Of a stretch of DNA of 64,000 nt, positions 11,511 through 22,965 are shown piece after piece. The notes beneath the pieces were generated by a model. That model was not told the origin of the DNA and did not search any database. It saw only the letters and a list, made by a program, of their open reading frames with translations. This DNA is from Gari tellinella (taxonomy: Eukaryota > Mollusca > Bivalvia > Cardiida > Psammobiidae), in NCBI GenBank assembly GCA_922989275.2, contig OV277870.1, positions 37,320,356 through 37,384,355 of the forward strand, given 5' to 3'. The position numbers and the translations under genes were made by a program. Every line of letters begins with the position of its first letter. Position 1 is the stretch's first letter.

Positions 11511-11811
11511 AGACCTTCAACAATATTTTAACAAGGATTCATTTATTATTGCAATAAAACGAATTTAAGGCCAGATAGCCTGAATATACCCTCACAAATT
11601 TCAAAACAACCAGAAACCTATATTCCAGAAGTTGATAGATCTTTGTGAAAATGAGTGGAGACGGAGGTTATTTCTACACTTCTTCTTAGTAAATTTGAGA
11701 TGGTGTCCACGTAGCTCACCAACTGCTAGTCACAGGCACTCGATGACAGGATCGATATAAATTCCCTTAGTCCATTCTCTAGTGAGAACATATTTTCCCA
11801 TTTCGATTTAA
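11511..11811. other. No gene seen
   Basis: A spacer between the SINE and the outer right arm. ATTGCAATAAAACGAATT near 11552 also occurs in similar form near 7425, so it is part of the same repeat environment. Confidence 0.4.
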
Positions 11812-12240
11812 TCCGTTAAAATTTAAATCTTCCTAGTAACTAAAATGCGGCGCTTGTAAAGTTTTTCGAACGCGGCCATTTGCGGTACAGATATCGGCCC
11901 CATGAAATGTGGGAATGGCTGTATAACACACTCATTTTAATATCCGAAAACGTCACTCGTCCGAAGTAGGGACAGTTATGGAGACTATATAGATATTCGT
12001 TTACCAAAGTTATAAACGGTGATCAAATATAAAAGAGCCAGCAAAATTTATCCAGGCATATATCTTAATCATATTCCGAAGTAGCACTCACCTACTCACA
12101 GGACTGGTGAAGTTATTTTAAATTTGTTCATATTTCAACGGTGGAATACTCACCTCTGGGCGACGCCATTATTTGTTTGTGCCTGACCTAATAATCGAGT
12201 TATATTAGGCAGGGAACCAGACTACTAGGATACATGCAAA
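11812..12240 (-). repeat. Right outer arm of inverted duplication
   Basis: Reverse-complement match of 3826-4240. Its outer 35 bases (CCTAATAATCGAGTTATATT) are found again at 11013-11037 beside the third start-exon copy, so the promoter segment exists three times here. Confidence 0.85.
12154..12169 (-). CDS. Candidate first coding exon, start plus donor (copy 3)
   Basis: ATGGCGTCGCCCAGAG with donor GTGAGT on the minus strand, identical to the plus-strand copy at 3900-3915. It points toward the candidate exon at 9521-9465, but ends in phase 1, which does not fit that exon. Coding use is unproven. Confidence 0.35.
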
Positions 12241-12289
12241 CATTAGACGTAAAGCTATTGCCTGTAATAAATGTCGTAAAACATTTAAG

Positions 12290-12560
12290 ACATTAGCCCA
12301 GCCATTTCAATGACCCATCCTCCAATTGTTCTCTATAGTGAAAGTAACTGTAAAAGCATGGAACCTGTGGCATAGCCATCTAATTTTTGTTTAAGAAGCC
12401 CTGACCCAATTCAAGGTTTTTTTTTCTTTTAAACAAAACAATAAAAAATAAGAGATGGTCCTCACGTGACACGCTAGGAAATTCAGCAGGTTTTGCATGC
12501 TTATTTGCCAGCTTTTACCGGACTAGGTGTAAACACCAAAACAAAGTTAGATTTAAGTCT
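12290..12560 (+). repeat. Repeat block shared with 58.0-58.3 kb
   Basis: Landmarks CTCCAATTGTTCTCT, ACCTGTGGCATAGCC and AGCAGGTTTTGCATGCTTAT occur in the same order at 58010-58260. The block continues at 13614 after an insertion. Confidence 0.85.
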
Positions 12561-12564
12561 TTAA

Positions 12565-13609
12565 GGTACTTCGCATGTGCGCTTAGTTTCCATACAATTG
12601 TTATGAAATTTTTCATGAAGAATGATAATAGGCTTCGAATTAACGTGTGAAAATATAAGCAAAATCTATCGTGTGGTTTGTCTTAAAGGTCTCTTTTCTG
12701 ACAAAAACCTGGAATTTTAATGATTTTATTTTTCTCAAAAATAAATAAAACTAATGACTATTAGTCTAGCCCACTAAGTAGTCCACAACATTCATTATAA
12801 GAAAAGCTAAAAACATTTTGAATAAAGGTGTTCAGAAAGATGTTATCAGCTATTTAAATTTTGAAAAATGCTAAAAAATTGAATTACAGAAAACAGACTC
12901 ATTCAATGTATTTTTTTTTCATTTTATTCAAATATACATGTATGGTTGATAAAACAGTTGGTCAGAAAAAATAAAAAAAATATTACAGTCAGGATTTGTT
13001 GTTATAGCAGATTTTCTTATTAAAATGGGGGCAATTTGAAGTTGAGATACAGTTACTTACCTTAAAATTAAAATTCTGTCATTAAAATGCGCTATTATTT
13101 ATTCATGGACTTGCATACAGGGTTAATTATATTGTTTAAACTTAATAATAATGGCCAATGTTGATCTTGAAAAGGTTGACGTATTGATAAGCTTCAATGT
13201 GTGGCTTTATAGTTCGATCAAATCGTATACATGTATACCGATTTTATTGTCTTGTAAGTCATTAAACTAAAACGTACATGTAAATGGACATATAATTGGA
13301 CCGTATATAACATCACTAAATCTAATCAACGAATACTAAACAACGCATGTCCCTTGATCACTGCGTTATGGATTGACAATTCAATAAATCGGACACTTAA
13401 AAAAAATATTTGGATCGGATGGATCTCGAAACCATGACCATTGAATTGCAAGTCAATCGCTCTACTCACTGCGCTATGAAGGATTATACTAATTCGTATC
13501 AACATTTCCTTTACATAAATTTTCTAGTATAAGCACGTACGGAAAAAGTCTATGTTGCCAAGACGCACATCCGCTCGCCCGCAAGACCGACTTCCATGAG
13601 CGAAAGGCC
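12565..13609. mobile_element. TTAA-flanked element, 1.05 kb, with tRNA-like segment
   Basis: TTAA at 12561-12564 and at 13610-13613 flank the insertion. At 58285-58300 the surrounding block runs on without it. The ends AGGTACTTCGCATG and (inverted) AGGCCTTTCGCTCATG are related. Positions 13490-13425 on the minus strand look like a tRNA head (TAGCGCAGTGAGTAGAGCG, then GGTTTCGAGATCC). No open reading frame is present. The copy at 14563-15622 is related but lies in the other orientation. Confidence 0.75.
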
Positions 13610-13613
13610 TTAA

Positions 13614-14110
13614 CAAACTTACACCGAATATTCTCGGAGTCAATTGATGTGAGTAGGTTTAACACCTGGGTCCAATGTTATAAAGCGTATGAGTTGAGTT
13701 TGACATTGTTCTTATAAGCATTTGATTGGTCAGATTTGAGCCTCGGCTCAAATCTGACAAATCAAATGCTTGAGAATTACTCAAGCTCATGTTTTTTCTT
13801 TGTTTGGCCGGTTTTGTGATCGTGGATATCTTTGGAGAACTAGATCCAATCCCTTGACCAACTTCAGCATTTGGTAATTTGTAAACAATTTTGATTCCAA
13901 ACTGTTTGACAATAAATTGAATATTTTCTAACTCAAAATTTCTTTAATTTACATTTGAGAAAATCAAATGGCTTGGACTCTATCATATACAGGTCTCAGG
14001 AAAGACAGTGCTGTAATTTATGGACATTACGATTCTGCTCAAATCTGACCAATCAAACGTTTAAGAACAATCTCAGACTCTTCTCAAACGCTTTACAACA
14101 TCATCGCCAA
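13614..14110 (+). mobile_element. GGTCAGATTTGAGCC hairpin element, with internal insertion
   Basis: The hairpin at 13709-13778 pairs ATTTGATTGGTCAGATTTGAG with CTCAAATCTGACAAATCAAAT. A second right half lies at 14035-14095 (GCTCAAATCTGACC), so this copy is expanded by about 250 bp compared with 23926-24070. The flanking phrases CCAATGTTATAAAGCG and its inverted counterpart mark the family ends. Confidence 0.7.
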
Positions 14111-14214
14111 GTTTTGTTTTACTTTACTTTGTAGTGCATACAGTAAATTCAAATCATTTCTATCATTTAGGTATGTTTAATGCAGGAGGTTGCTGAAAGT
14201 AAGATGGCTAGTGC

Positions 14215-14340
14215 TGTTGTTGAGTTGAGTCTGCGCTCGTTCTCAGACATTTGAATGGTCAGATTTGAGCCTAGGCTCAAATCTGACCAATGAAATGATT
14301 GAGAACAAACCAATGCAGACTCAAGTTAAACGCTTGGAAG
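14215..14340 (+). mobile_element. GGTCAGATTTGAGCC hairpin element, short copy
   Basis: TTGAATGGTCAGATTTGAGC faces GCTCAAATCTGACCAATGAA around TAG. The outer arms GTTGAGTCTGCGCTCGTTCT and AGACTCAAGTT are inverted relatives. Confidence 0.75.
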
Positions 14341-14397
14341 GAAGTTCGTGTATATACTCTTTAACCCTTGCCCCTCGATCGCGACTTCACTTGTTTT

Positions 14398-14432
14398 TGC
14401 AAACAGTATGGATCAAGATCAGACGCCTCGAT
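14398..14432 (+). repeat. Half-copy of GATCAGACGCC palindrome
   Basis: GCAAACAGTATGGATCAAGA followed by TCAGACGCC is the left half of the palindrome described under 43304-43362. The right half is missing. Confidence 0.6.
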
Positions 14433-14562
14433 GCATATGTTTAGGAACAAGGTTCACCATGGCCCTAAATCACTCACCTTGTACACCATGTAAACTTGAC
14501 ATATAGTGACCTAGATTATGACTGGACATGGCCCACAATCAACATTTAGAGTGATAACAAGT

Positions 14563-15622
14563 TAAGGTGGTTCGACAGCGGGCGGCCCGCATCTCGAGTT
14601 CCGGAAATGCTGATGACTTTCACCTGATCTTTGCGGCACGTGCTTATAGTAGAAAATTTAGATAAAGAAAAGTTTGATCTGCTTCAGTGTCTTCTCTGTT
14701 AACGCAGTTGGTACGGTGATTGACTTACAATCCAAAGGTTCTAGGTTCGATCCCCACTCGCTTCAAACCTTTTTTTTAAAAATAAATTGTCCGATTTTAG
14801 TGACTAGTCAATTCATAACGCGGTGATCAAAGGACAGGCTATGTTTAGTCACGTAATAATGAATAATATCAGATGCAAGTATAGTCAAGTGACAGCTAAA
14901 TTTTTGAGGATTTATAGCAAATATGGCAGATGGCAGCTTAACACAGGACAAAAGTAATGCTAAAAGATAGATCCTAAATTAAGGAGCTTTTATGCATTAC
15001 TTTTGTTATGCATTAAGCAGTCACTTGGCTTTAAAGATCTACAGGCTACCGTATTCAATGGTCCCTTATTACAGGTTGGACTTATGGTATTATTTAGAGC
15101 TGATGGCATTTTAAAGTTGAACTCAAGGGATCGAGGTTACTCGTTTTGTATAAACATTTTGTCAGAATTTCAGGAAATCATGTATAAAATGTAAATTCTA
15201 CTGTAGATTTTCATTAAGTTTTTGTGACTAGTAGAATTAAGTTATATCTATCTAATAAGAGTAAAATTAGTGTATGTTAAACAGGTAGATTTTTTGTAAT
15301 TTGACTTTTTCAGAATTTGACTTTTTTAAAATATTGATATTTCCAGAAAATATGTCATGAAATACGTTTGTTTGCCCAATATCTTATAGTCTATGTACTG
15401 TTTACTTGAATGTACAGAAATTATTGAGTTATATCATTCTATAAAGAAAATATTCCTGTTTATTAAAAAAGGGGCTTTTCTCGACAATAGGTCCTGTCAG
15501 AAAATAACGGCACTGTATTTTTTTTATTTTAAGGATTTTCACTCTCCATATGGTATATTTCAATTTAATAAATATTTCAAAGAACTCTGACACAGAATAA
15601 GCTGACCCGCGAACCACCTTTA
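14563..15622. mobile_element. 1.06-kb element, second copy, opposite orientation
   Basis: AAGGTGGTTCG at the left and CGAACCACCTT at the right are inverted ends. The interior (14620-14850) matches the reverse complement of 13355-13560, including the tRNA-like segment (14700-14762, with GGTTCGATCCCCACTC) and the phrase CGTGCTTATAGTAGAAAATTT. No transposase frame is visible, so it is non-autonomous. Confidence 0.7.
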
Positions 15623-16216
15623 CAAGAAACACAAATGCCAGCATCATGTTTGGTAATGTAGTGTCAAGGTCAAGGTTACAAGGTCAAAAAGGTTTGTATG
15701 CTTGATAAGGTCTTCGCACGAAGAAGACACATGCCAACTATTAAGGCCCATGTGCAAAAATGCAAAAGTTATAGCCAAGATTAAGTTTGTTGGTTAAGGT
15801 TTGTTTAAATAGGTCCAAGGTCAAGGTCACATTGGTATGGTTGGAAAGGTCTTGACACAAGAAATATACATACGAAATATGAAAGCCCTGTGCAAATATT
15901 ATAGCCATTTCAAGATGTTTACAAAAGTAGGTCAAATGTCAAGGTAAAGGTCAAAGACTTTGGTATGGTTGGAAAGGTCTTGATACGAGGAAGACACACG
16001 CCAAGTATAAAAGGCAAAACTGTTTAAATATGTCAAAGGCCAGGGTCATGGTAACATGGTCTAAGGCGTTGGTATGGTTGGAAAGGGCTTGGCACAAAAA
16101 ATATACATACAAAATATGAAAGCCCTTGTCCTACTGGTGCAAATGTTATAGCCATTTAAAGATTTTACAAAAGTAGGTAAAATGTCAAGGTCAAGGTCAA
16201 AGATGTTGTTATCAGG

Positions 16217-16436
16217 GTCCGAATTTAAGCTAAAATTTGCTGGCATTATTTTGCCAGTAGTAAATAAACCAACTGCCAAAATCAAATTTCATCTTGAGTT
16301 TTCTATATTATTATGCATTTTATATAATCACTTTCTTAAAAGTTTCACTGGCAAAATATTTCATGTACCAAAATTTGGCACTTGCAATTTTGAAATCTAT
16401 CTTGCATTTTGCCAGCATGTCAGCTTAAATTCGGAC
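16217..16436. mobile_element. MITE, 220 bp, GTCCGAATTTAAGCT ends
   Basis: GTCCGAATTTAAGCT and AGCTTAAATTCGGAC are perfect inverted ends. TGCTGGCA and TGCCAGCA are further inside. The flanking array phrase resumes immediately on both sides. Confidence 0.8.
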
Positions 16437-16736
16437 AATGGTTATAGTTGAAAACGTCTTGACACGTGGAAGACACATGCCAAGTATAAAAGGCCCAGGT
16501 GCAAAAATGCAAAAGTTATAGCCAAGGTTAAGGTTTTTGGTTAAAATTTGATTAAATAGATCAATGGTCAAGATCAAGGTCACAGGGTCAAATACGTTGG
16601 TATGGTTGGAAAGGTCTTTACACAAGAAATATACTGTAATACATACAAAATACGAAAGCCCTGTGCCTACTGGTGCAAATGTTGAAGCCATTGAAAGATT
16701 TTAACAAAAGTAGGTCAAATTTTAAGGTCCAGGTCC

Positions 16737-17703
16737 AGGGTTGGGTTTTTGCCGACAACTGGAAAAAACGAAAAAAACTGGAAAAACCGGCTAAAATGGC
16801 AAAAACTTAAAACAGTGAATATATCGGGGTGAAAATGTGAAAAAATAAGTCTTGGAATGCTTTCATCTAGCTTTATTTTAATATCAGTCATCAAAATTAT
16901 GCCTGATAGTTATAAAGGTGAAACAGTAATAAAACAGGACTCAGTTTTGTCTGAATATTACTTCAATTTACTAAAGTTAGAACACCCTTTCCATAAGAAG
17001 CAGAACTTGCAGGAAATTAACACTTAAGCAGGGTACATTCTGCTGTACTTTCAGCCTGTGTTACTCATTTCCATTGCCTGTGTATTGTGCATTCTTCTGA
17101 CGCTTGACACTAATGCATTGGCAGGTCCACAATACACAACCACTGCCCACCCACTTCAGTGCATGTGCCTTAAGGTGTAAACCTGTTAGGAAGGGTAACC
17201 TGCTAAAAGGGTTTATCTAAATTCAGTTTTTGCAACCCAGTTTCATTCGTTTTTGCCACCCAGTGTCTTTAGTTTTTGCTAATCAGTGTCTTAAGCTTTT
17301 GCCACCCATTGTCTTTAGTTCTTGTCAATCAGGGAAGAGTAACCTGCTAATAGGGTTTATTTAAATTCAGTTTTTGTCACCCAGTTTCTTCAGTTTTTGC
17401 CACTCAGATATTTAAGTTTTTACCACCCAGTTTATTCCTTGTTGGTTTTACACAATAAACAACCACTGCCCACCCACTTCAGTACATGTGCCTTTAGGTG
17501 TAAACCTGTTAAGAAGAGTAACCTGCTAAAAGGGTGTATTTAAATTCAGTTTTTGCCACCCAGTTTCTTTAGAATTTGCCACCCAGTGTCTTTAGTTTTT
17601 GCCACTTAAATTTTTTAGTTTTTGCCAGTTTTTGCCACCCATTTTTTCCTTGCCGGTTTTTCTCCATGGTTTTTTCCACCCTTGGCAAAAACTTGCCAAC
17701 CCT
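16737..17703. mobile_element. MITE-like insertion with TTTTGCCACCCAG repeats
   Basis: The inverted ends are AGGGTTGG plus TTTTTGCC at the left and GGCAAAAACTTGCCAACCCT at the right. GTCCAGG occurs on both sides, as expected for a target duplication. Inside, from 17225, TTTTTGCCACCCAGT recurs in tandem with a period near 30 bp. A half-hairpin of the AAAGCAGGCTG family is at 17022-17062. Confidence 0.7.
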
Positions 17704-18939
17704 GTCCAGGTCACAAGGTCAAAAAGGTTTGTATGGTTGGAAATATCTAGACACGAAGAAGACACATGTCAGGTATGAAAGGTCCAGGTGCAAAAATGCA
17801 AAAGTTAGAGCCAAGGTTAAGGTTTTTGGTTAAAGTTTGGTTAAATAGGTCAAAGGTCAATGTCAAGGTCACATAGTCATAGACGTTGTTGTTGTTGTTG
17901 AGAAGGTATTGACACAAGAAAAATACATACACAATATGAAAGCCCATGGGCCTACTGGTGCAAATGGTACAGCCATTTAAATATTTTTACAAAGTAGGTC
18001 AAATGTCAAGGTCACAATGTCAAAAGGTTTGTATGGTTGGAAAGGTCTTAACACAGGAAATACACATGCTAAGTATAAAAGGCCTACGTGCAAGAATGCA
18101 AAAGTTACAGTAAAGGTTATGGTTTTTAGTTACGGTTTGATTAAATAGGTCAAAGGTCAAGGTCACATGGTAAAAGACGTTGGTATGATTGGAAAGGTAT
18201 TGACACAAGAACTATACAAAATATGAAAACCCTGGGCCTACTGGTACAACTCTTATAGCCATTTAAAGATTTTTACAAAAGTAGGTCAAATTGAAAGGTC
18301 ACAAGGTCAAAAAGGTTTGTATGGTTGAAAAGGTCTTGACACGAGGAATACACATGTCAAGTATAAAAGGTCCAGGTGCAAAAATGCAAAAGTAATGGCC
18401 AAGGTAAAAGTTTGATTAAATAGGTCAAAGGTCAAGGGCACATGGTCTTAGCCGTTGGTATAGTTGGAAAGGTCTTGACACAAGAAATACGCATACAAAA
18501 TATGAAAGCCCTGGGCCTACCGGTGAAAATGTTATAGCAAGTTTAAGATTTTTTACAAAAGTAGGTCAATTGTCAAGGTCAAGATCACATGGTCAAAAAG
18601 GTTTGTATGATTGGAAAGGTCTTGATACAGGAAAAACATATGCTAAGTATAAAATGACCAGGTGGAAAAATGCAAGAGTTATAGCCAGGGTTAATGTTGG
18701 ACGGACAAACCAACCAACAGGCTGGACAAAAACTATTTGCCCCCGAATCATAGATTCCTGGGGCATAAAAAGACACTCGGTGAGTAAAAAGCATACATTG
18801 CAGTTTGATTGGTTAAAAATGTAGATATTTTCTAAAGGTGATTTATATCCCTACTAGCACCTTGTCACAAGAAGCAAATGAGTCAGGATAATGTTGATGT
18901 GTGTACTGACTGTACTCCAAATGAACTAGAGGGTTCACA

Positions 18940-20052
18940 AGATTTATCTATGATATGACCTAATGACCTACTTTTTGACCTGTCATAACTCATATCCATA
19001 CATTACCTAGATTTTGTCTAGGTTATTCTTTTGAGCAAGTCTCTAAAATATGGCCCCTAAAGTGTTCAGAAGGAATCTTCATGATTTGACCTACTGACCT
19101 ACTTTTTATTCAGACATAACCCATATACAAATTTGACCTAGATTTTGTCAAGCTGATCAACTTGAATGAGTTTCATGAAAATAAGGCAAAGGATGTGGGC
19201 CCTAGAGTACTGCAAAGCTTTTCCTACAGTTTGACCTACTGACTCACTTTTTGACCCCTAGAAATCCATATGACTACATTGCCTAGTTTTTGTAAAGGTG
19301 ATCATTCTGTGCAAATTTCATGAAATTATAGCTAAAAAATGGCTCCTACAGTGTATAGAAGCTCTTTCTATGTTTTGATCTACTGACCTACTTTTAAACC
19401 TATGTAACCCATATTCACACAAAGCTTAGCTTTTGTCAAGATCATCAATTCTAAGCAGGTTTTAAGAAGATTGGGCAAACAATATTGTCTCTTGAGTGGC
19501 ACAATGCTTTTTCTGTGATTTGACCTTCTGATCTACTTTATGACCCGACATGACCTATATTCCTGTATGACCTGAAACTTTATCAAGTACATCACACTGA
19601 CAAAATCTCATACAGATATAGGCAATACTATGACTTCTAGAAGGTTTTTAACTTTTTATTCGATATTTCCGAACACCGAAATTGACCACGCCCTCTGGCG
19701 GACATGTTTTTTGACGGATCAAAATTCAAATTTTGAAGTCTATTTATTGAGAAACATTTTGCTAAAACCGAAATCGGACCATTGGTTTTGGAGAAGAAGA
19801 TTTTTCTAGATATTGTGCATGGTTGCTATGGCAACAAGACCATTCGCCCCACCCACTTTATTTTAACAACTTTTGAAGCTCAAACCAACAGCATGTATGT
19901 GACCAAGTTTGGTTACACTGGGGCTAATGATTTCTGAGGAGAAGTCGTTTGCAACTGTTGACGGACGGACGGACAGCCGGACGGACGACAGACGCCGGAC
20001 AGAGCGGTATCACAATAGCTCACCTTGAGCAAATTGTGCTCTGGTGAGCTAA
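18940..20052 (+). repeat. TGACCTACTGACCTACTTTT array, CGGACGGAC end
   Basis: TTTGACCTACTGACCTACTTT-like phrases recur near 18957, 19087, 19232, 19377 and 19518, a period of about 130-145 bp. The block ends with GACGGACGGACGGACAGCCG and CTCACCTTGAGCAAATTGTG, a modular bivalve-type repeat end. A similar start is seen at 44498-44790. Confidence 0.75.
19822..19835. promoter_or_regulatory. RFX X-box-like palindrome
   Basis: GTTGCTATGGCAAC matches the RFX-family X-box consensus (two inverted half sites). It lies inside a repeat, so it may be only a chance sequence or a carried site. Confidence 0.35.
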
Positions 20053-20699
20053 AAACTCTCAACATTTCCTAGCTTAATAGTTTGTCAAGTGCCCTTTTTT
20101 CGAATAACTGACACAATTCCTCCAATTAACCTTCACTGTAGGCCTACCTTTCCAGACTCCTGTTGTCCCGATCACTCACTACATTTGGCCTGCTACTTCT
20201 GGGCTTTTTTCCAACTGAACCACTGCTACGAACTTTTTTTTATAATATTAGAATGTTATTCACCGAGTACGACCTGGAAAAGTCGCACGCGACCACTCGC
20301 GACCTTGATCGCAGCTCAGTTTTCCCGTAGTCGCGGGCAAACACCGCGCGACCTACCACATTATTTTCTGTGTACGCTCTATGTTCGATGTTAGCTCGTT
20401 TGACCTTCGATGTGTACGCTCTACAAACGCTCTATATACGCTCTACCTACGACCATCCAATCGATCTGAAGCGATCTTGACACAACCAAGACTCGTTCTG
20501 TTCGACCAGTCTGCGACATAGCCTCCACCTCTCTGCGATCTATCCTCGAAAGCGCGCGACCTCGGCCGACCAAGACTTATGCCCGGCCGATCTAGCTTTA
20601 CGTACGAGTTGCAATGTACTCTCGATCAATACGATTTAGATGCAATTTCGAACGTTCTAGCCTCGCTCAGACAACCAATTCTCGATCTTTATTTAACAT

Positions 20700-20940
20700 T
20701 TAAGTATTCCTTTACCCCATAACCTGTTTCTAGATTTGAAGACAAATGACCACTTAAGTAGGTTGAACGTGAAGCAGATTGCTCCTTAAGCCGTATGTGG
20801 TAACTACTGTGGGAGGAACCCGGAGAAACCTCACTTGTTCGGATGGGCGACCACTGTACCCTCTTACACTGCCGGTATCGGATCTCGGACCGCATTAGTG
20901 AGAAGCATCTGCATGCGCTAACCACTGCGCTGCCCATGCA
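20700..20940 (-). mobile_element. MITE fragment joined to tRNA-like SINE head
   Basis: 20700-20790 is a broken copy of the TTAACCC/AAAGCAGG hairpin family. From 20937 leftward on the minus strand the sequence reads GCAGCGCAGTGGTTAGCGCA followed by GTCCGAGATCC, a box A/box B arrangement. The region AACCCGGAGAAACC is a widespread invertebrate repeat phrase. Confidence 0.5.
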
Positions 20941-21470
20941 CTAGTTTGACTATGATATTTTGTGGGTTTTTGTTGTTTTTTTGTTGTTGTTTTCTCTTTG
21001 GGGAGGGGGTGGGTTGTTTGTTGTTTCTTTGATGTTTTTTGGGTTTTTTTTGTTGGTCTTTTACCCTTTTACTGCCAATATGACGGACAAACCCATTACA
21101 CTGTCCCTGCCTTATTATCATATCGGCTTATATTTTTCATCCTCTTTAACTTTTAAAATTTCAGTGTTATGCGTTTTTAACTTAGCAAACATTGATTTGA
21201 GTGTCAAATAGTTTGGATTATATTCAAATACCGCATTTCGCGGCGTCTGATCAGGATCCAACATGTTTGCGAATGTCGATGTTGGCGGCCTTGGCAATAT
21301 AGGATTAATATTTTCATTTTATTCATTAATCAAAGAAACAAGTGTACAATTAACAAGATTTATTAAACATTTAATATAATTGCGCAAAAATACATTATTT
21401 ACAATATTTGCAATGGATTACATTTATTTACTCATAATTACTTTATTGGTTTAAGCTTAAGCGTACATAG
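20941..21470. other. GT-rich low complexity and half palindrome
   Basis: 20955-21060 is a T/G-rich low-complexity run. 21231-21277 is a right half of the GATCAGACGCC palindrome (GCGGCGTCTGATCAGGATCC). Nothing coding is supported. Confidence 0.5.
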
Positions 21471-22068
21471 GTCGCACCTCAATCCTTCTATCTCGATCCA
21501 TTCATGCCAATAGAAATAACATGGAGCGTACGGGGCTTGGGAAGGTCTAGGACAGGTCGCGTGGAGCGACGCTTGATCGCAAAAGAGCGAAACTATATCA
21601 CACGGATCGAGCGAGGATCGAGCAGGGGTCGAGCAGCACGACCATGCGCGCGATCAGTTCTCGCTCGAGTAGACTGAGCCTCGCTCACACCCGCTCCAGT
21701 TTCGATTGTCCCTCGACCAATACGTTCTTTCCACGACCATGCTCGCTCTTTCGACGCTCTCCGTGCGACTTTTAGGTCGAGGCTCGGTTTTTTGAGATGT
21801 CAAAAAACCGAGTTACGATCTCTTTTTCCGGGAGACCAATCCTCGACCATGTGCGACTACGGAAGACCAACATGCGACCAACCCTCGGTCAACTGTCGAC
21901 TACGTGAGACCTGCGGCGACCAAGCCACGCTCTGAGATCGAAGCTTGAAGTCATCCGTGAAGATTTCTCGGTGACACTTAAGGTACACTTAATAATCTAC
22001 TAATATCACTAATTTTATGACCACTGTTATGTAAATACACAGCTGGTTCTCTTATTTTCAGGGAAATT

Positions 22069-22965
22069 TCTTAACTCAACTCAACTCAATTTTATTGGCA
22101 ATCGGCAACATGTAAGTGCCATTGGCCATGTACAATAGATCAATTTACGTGAAATATGACCATGACATTTACATAAACACAACTCAACTCAACAACTCAA
22201 TTTTACAAGTACAAAACATTCAACTGAAAACATTTTAACTTGTATATGTACACGTGTATAGTATATTATTGCTATTATCAATCTGCAACTACATTATTTC
22301 GTATATTCATTGCAACATTGATATATTTTGCTACGTTTAATTGAACTTTTTTGTTCTTTGAAGAAAGCAATTTTATGAACTTATTTAGAGAGGGCCATGA
22401 AATATGTTTTAAAATTTCAACTCTTTCTTGTTTATATTTTTGACATATTAATAAAAAGTGATATTCTGATTCAATAGCATTTTTTTTACAAAAGATACAG
22501 ACTCTATTTCTACGATCAATATTATTACATCTTCCAGCTTCTATAGCCAAGTTATGCGAGGAAATACGAAATCATATAAGATGCATGCGTAAAGAATTGT
22601 TAGTTATATTTTGTAGGTATGATTCCATTTCAAATGATTCCTTGAACATTACATAATATTTCAATTTTGGTGAGTTTGTTATTGATGTTCGCCATTCCTG
22701 GATAAAATTGTCCCTTATTCTCCTCTGTATAGTAGGAAAAGTAATTGACAGTAGTATCCAAGTTATCCCAAATAAACGTGTAAACCAAACTATCCAATTT
22801 TCTTTTTATATGACTACATGTACCCCAACTCTTATTGTTTCCCATCAAAGTTATACAATGCTCTCTAAAGATATTATAAACAGTACTCATATTATCACCA
22901 TATTTCTTGATTTTCAACCAATATTTTAACGACCTTTCTATGCACATAACAGAAAGCGGAAAATC
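22069..22965 (-). pseudogene. LINE 3' end, degenerate
   Basis: On the minus strand, 22965-22630 reads FPLSVMCIERSLKYWLKI, then a frame change near 22650. The next part (KLKYYVMFKESFEMESYL, then NITNNSLRMHLI, a stop, FRISSHNLAIEAGRCNN) leads into a Cys/His knuckle with VCIFCKKNAIESEYHFLLIC. The 3' untranslated part carries AATAAAATTGAGTTGAG with TTGAG repeats at 22085-22070. This is the C-terminal third of a CR1/jockey-group ORF2, inactivated by at least one frameshift and one in-frame stop near 22590. Confidence 0.8.

Larger units (their letters stand above)
15655..18770 (+). repeat. AGGTCA-rich degenerate array
   Basis: GGTATGGTTGGAAAGGTCTT-like phrases recur about every 110-160 bp (15690, 15835, 15960, 16070, 16600, 17730, 18035, 18185, 18320, 18455, 18605). 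Units of type A (with GAAGACACATGCCAAGTATA) alternate with units of type B (with AAATATACATACAAAATATG). Each junction holds runs of AGGTCAAGGTCA. Two MITEs interrupt it. The minus-strand frames here are by-products. Confidence 0.8.
20257..21974. repeat. CG-rich stretch dense in CGACC, CGATC and GCTCTA words
   Basis: Two CpG-rich blocks (20257-20690 and 21470-21970) contain dozens of CGACC, GCGAC, GATCG and ACGCTCTA words at irregular spacing in both orientations, in an otherwise AT-rich region. TCACCGAG at 20259 and CTCGGTGA near 21970 are inverted and may be the ends of one element. A hairpin CTCGGTTTTTTG/CAAAAAACCGAG is at 21783-21812. No open frame spans it. The middle is occupied by repeat fragments. 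Confidence 0.5.

Noticed and set aside
20941..21211. Overlapping plus-strand frames rich in Phe, Val and Gly
   Set aside because: They come from a GT-rich low-complexity run.
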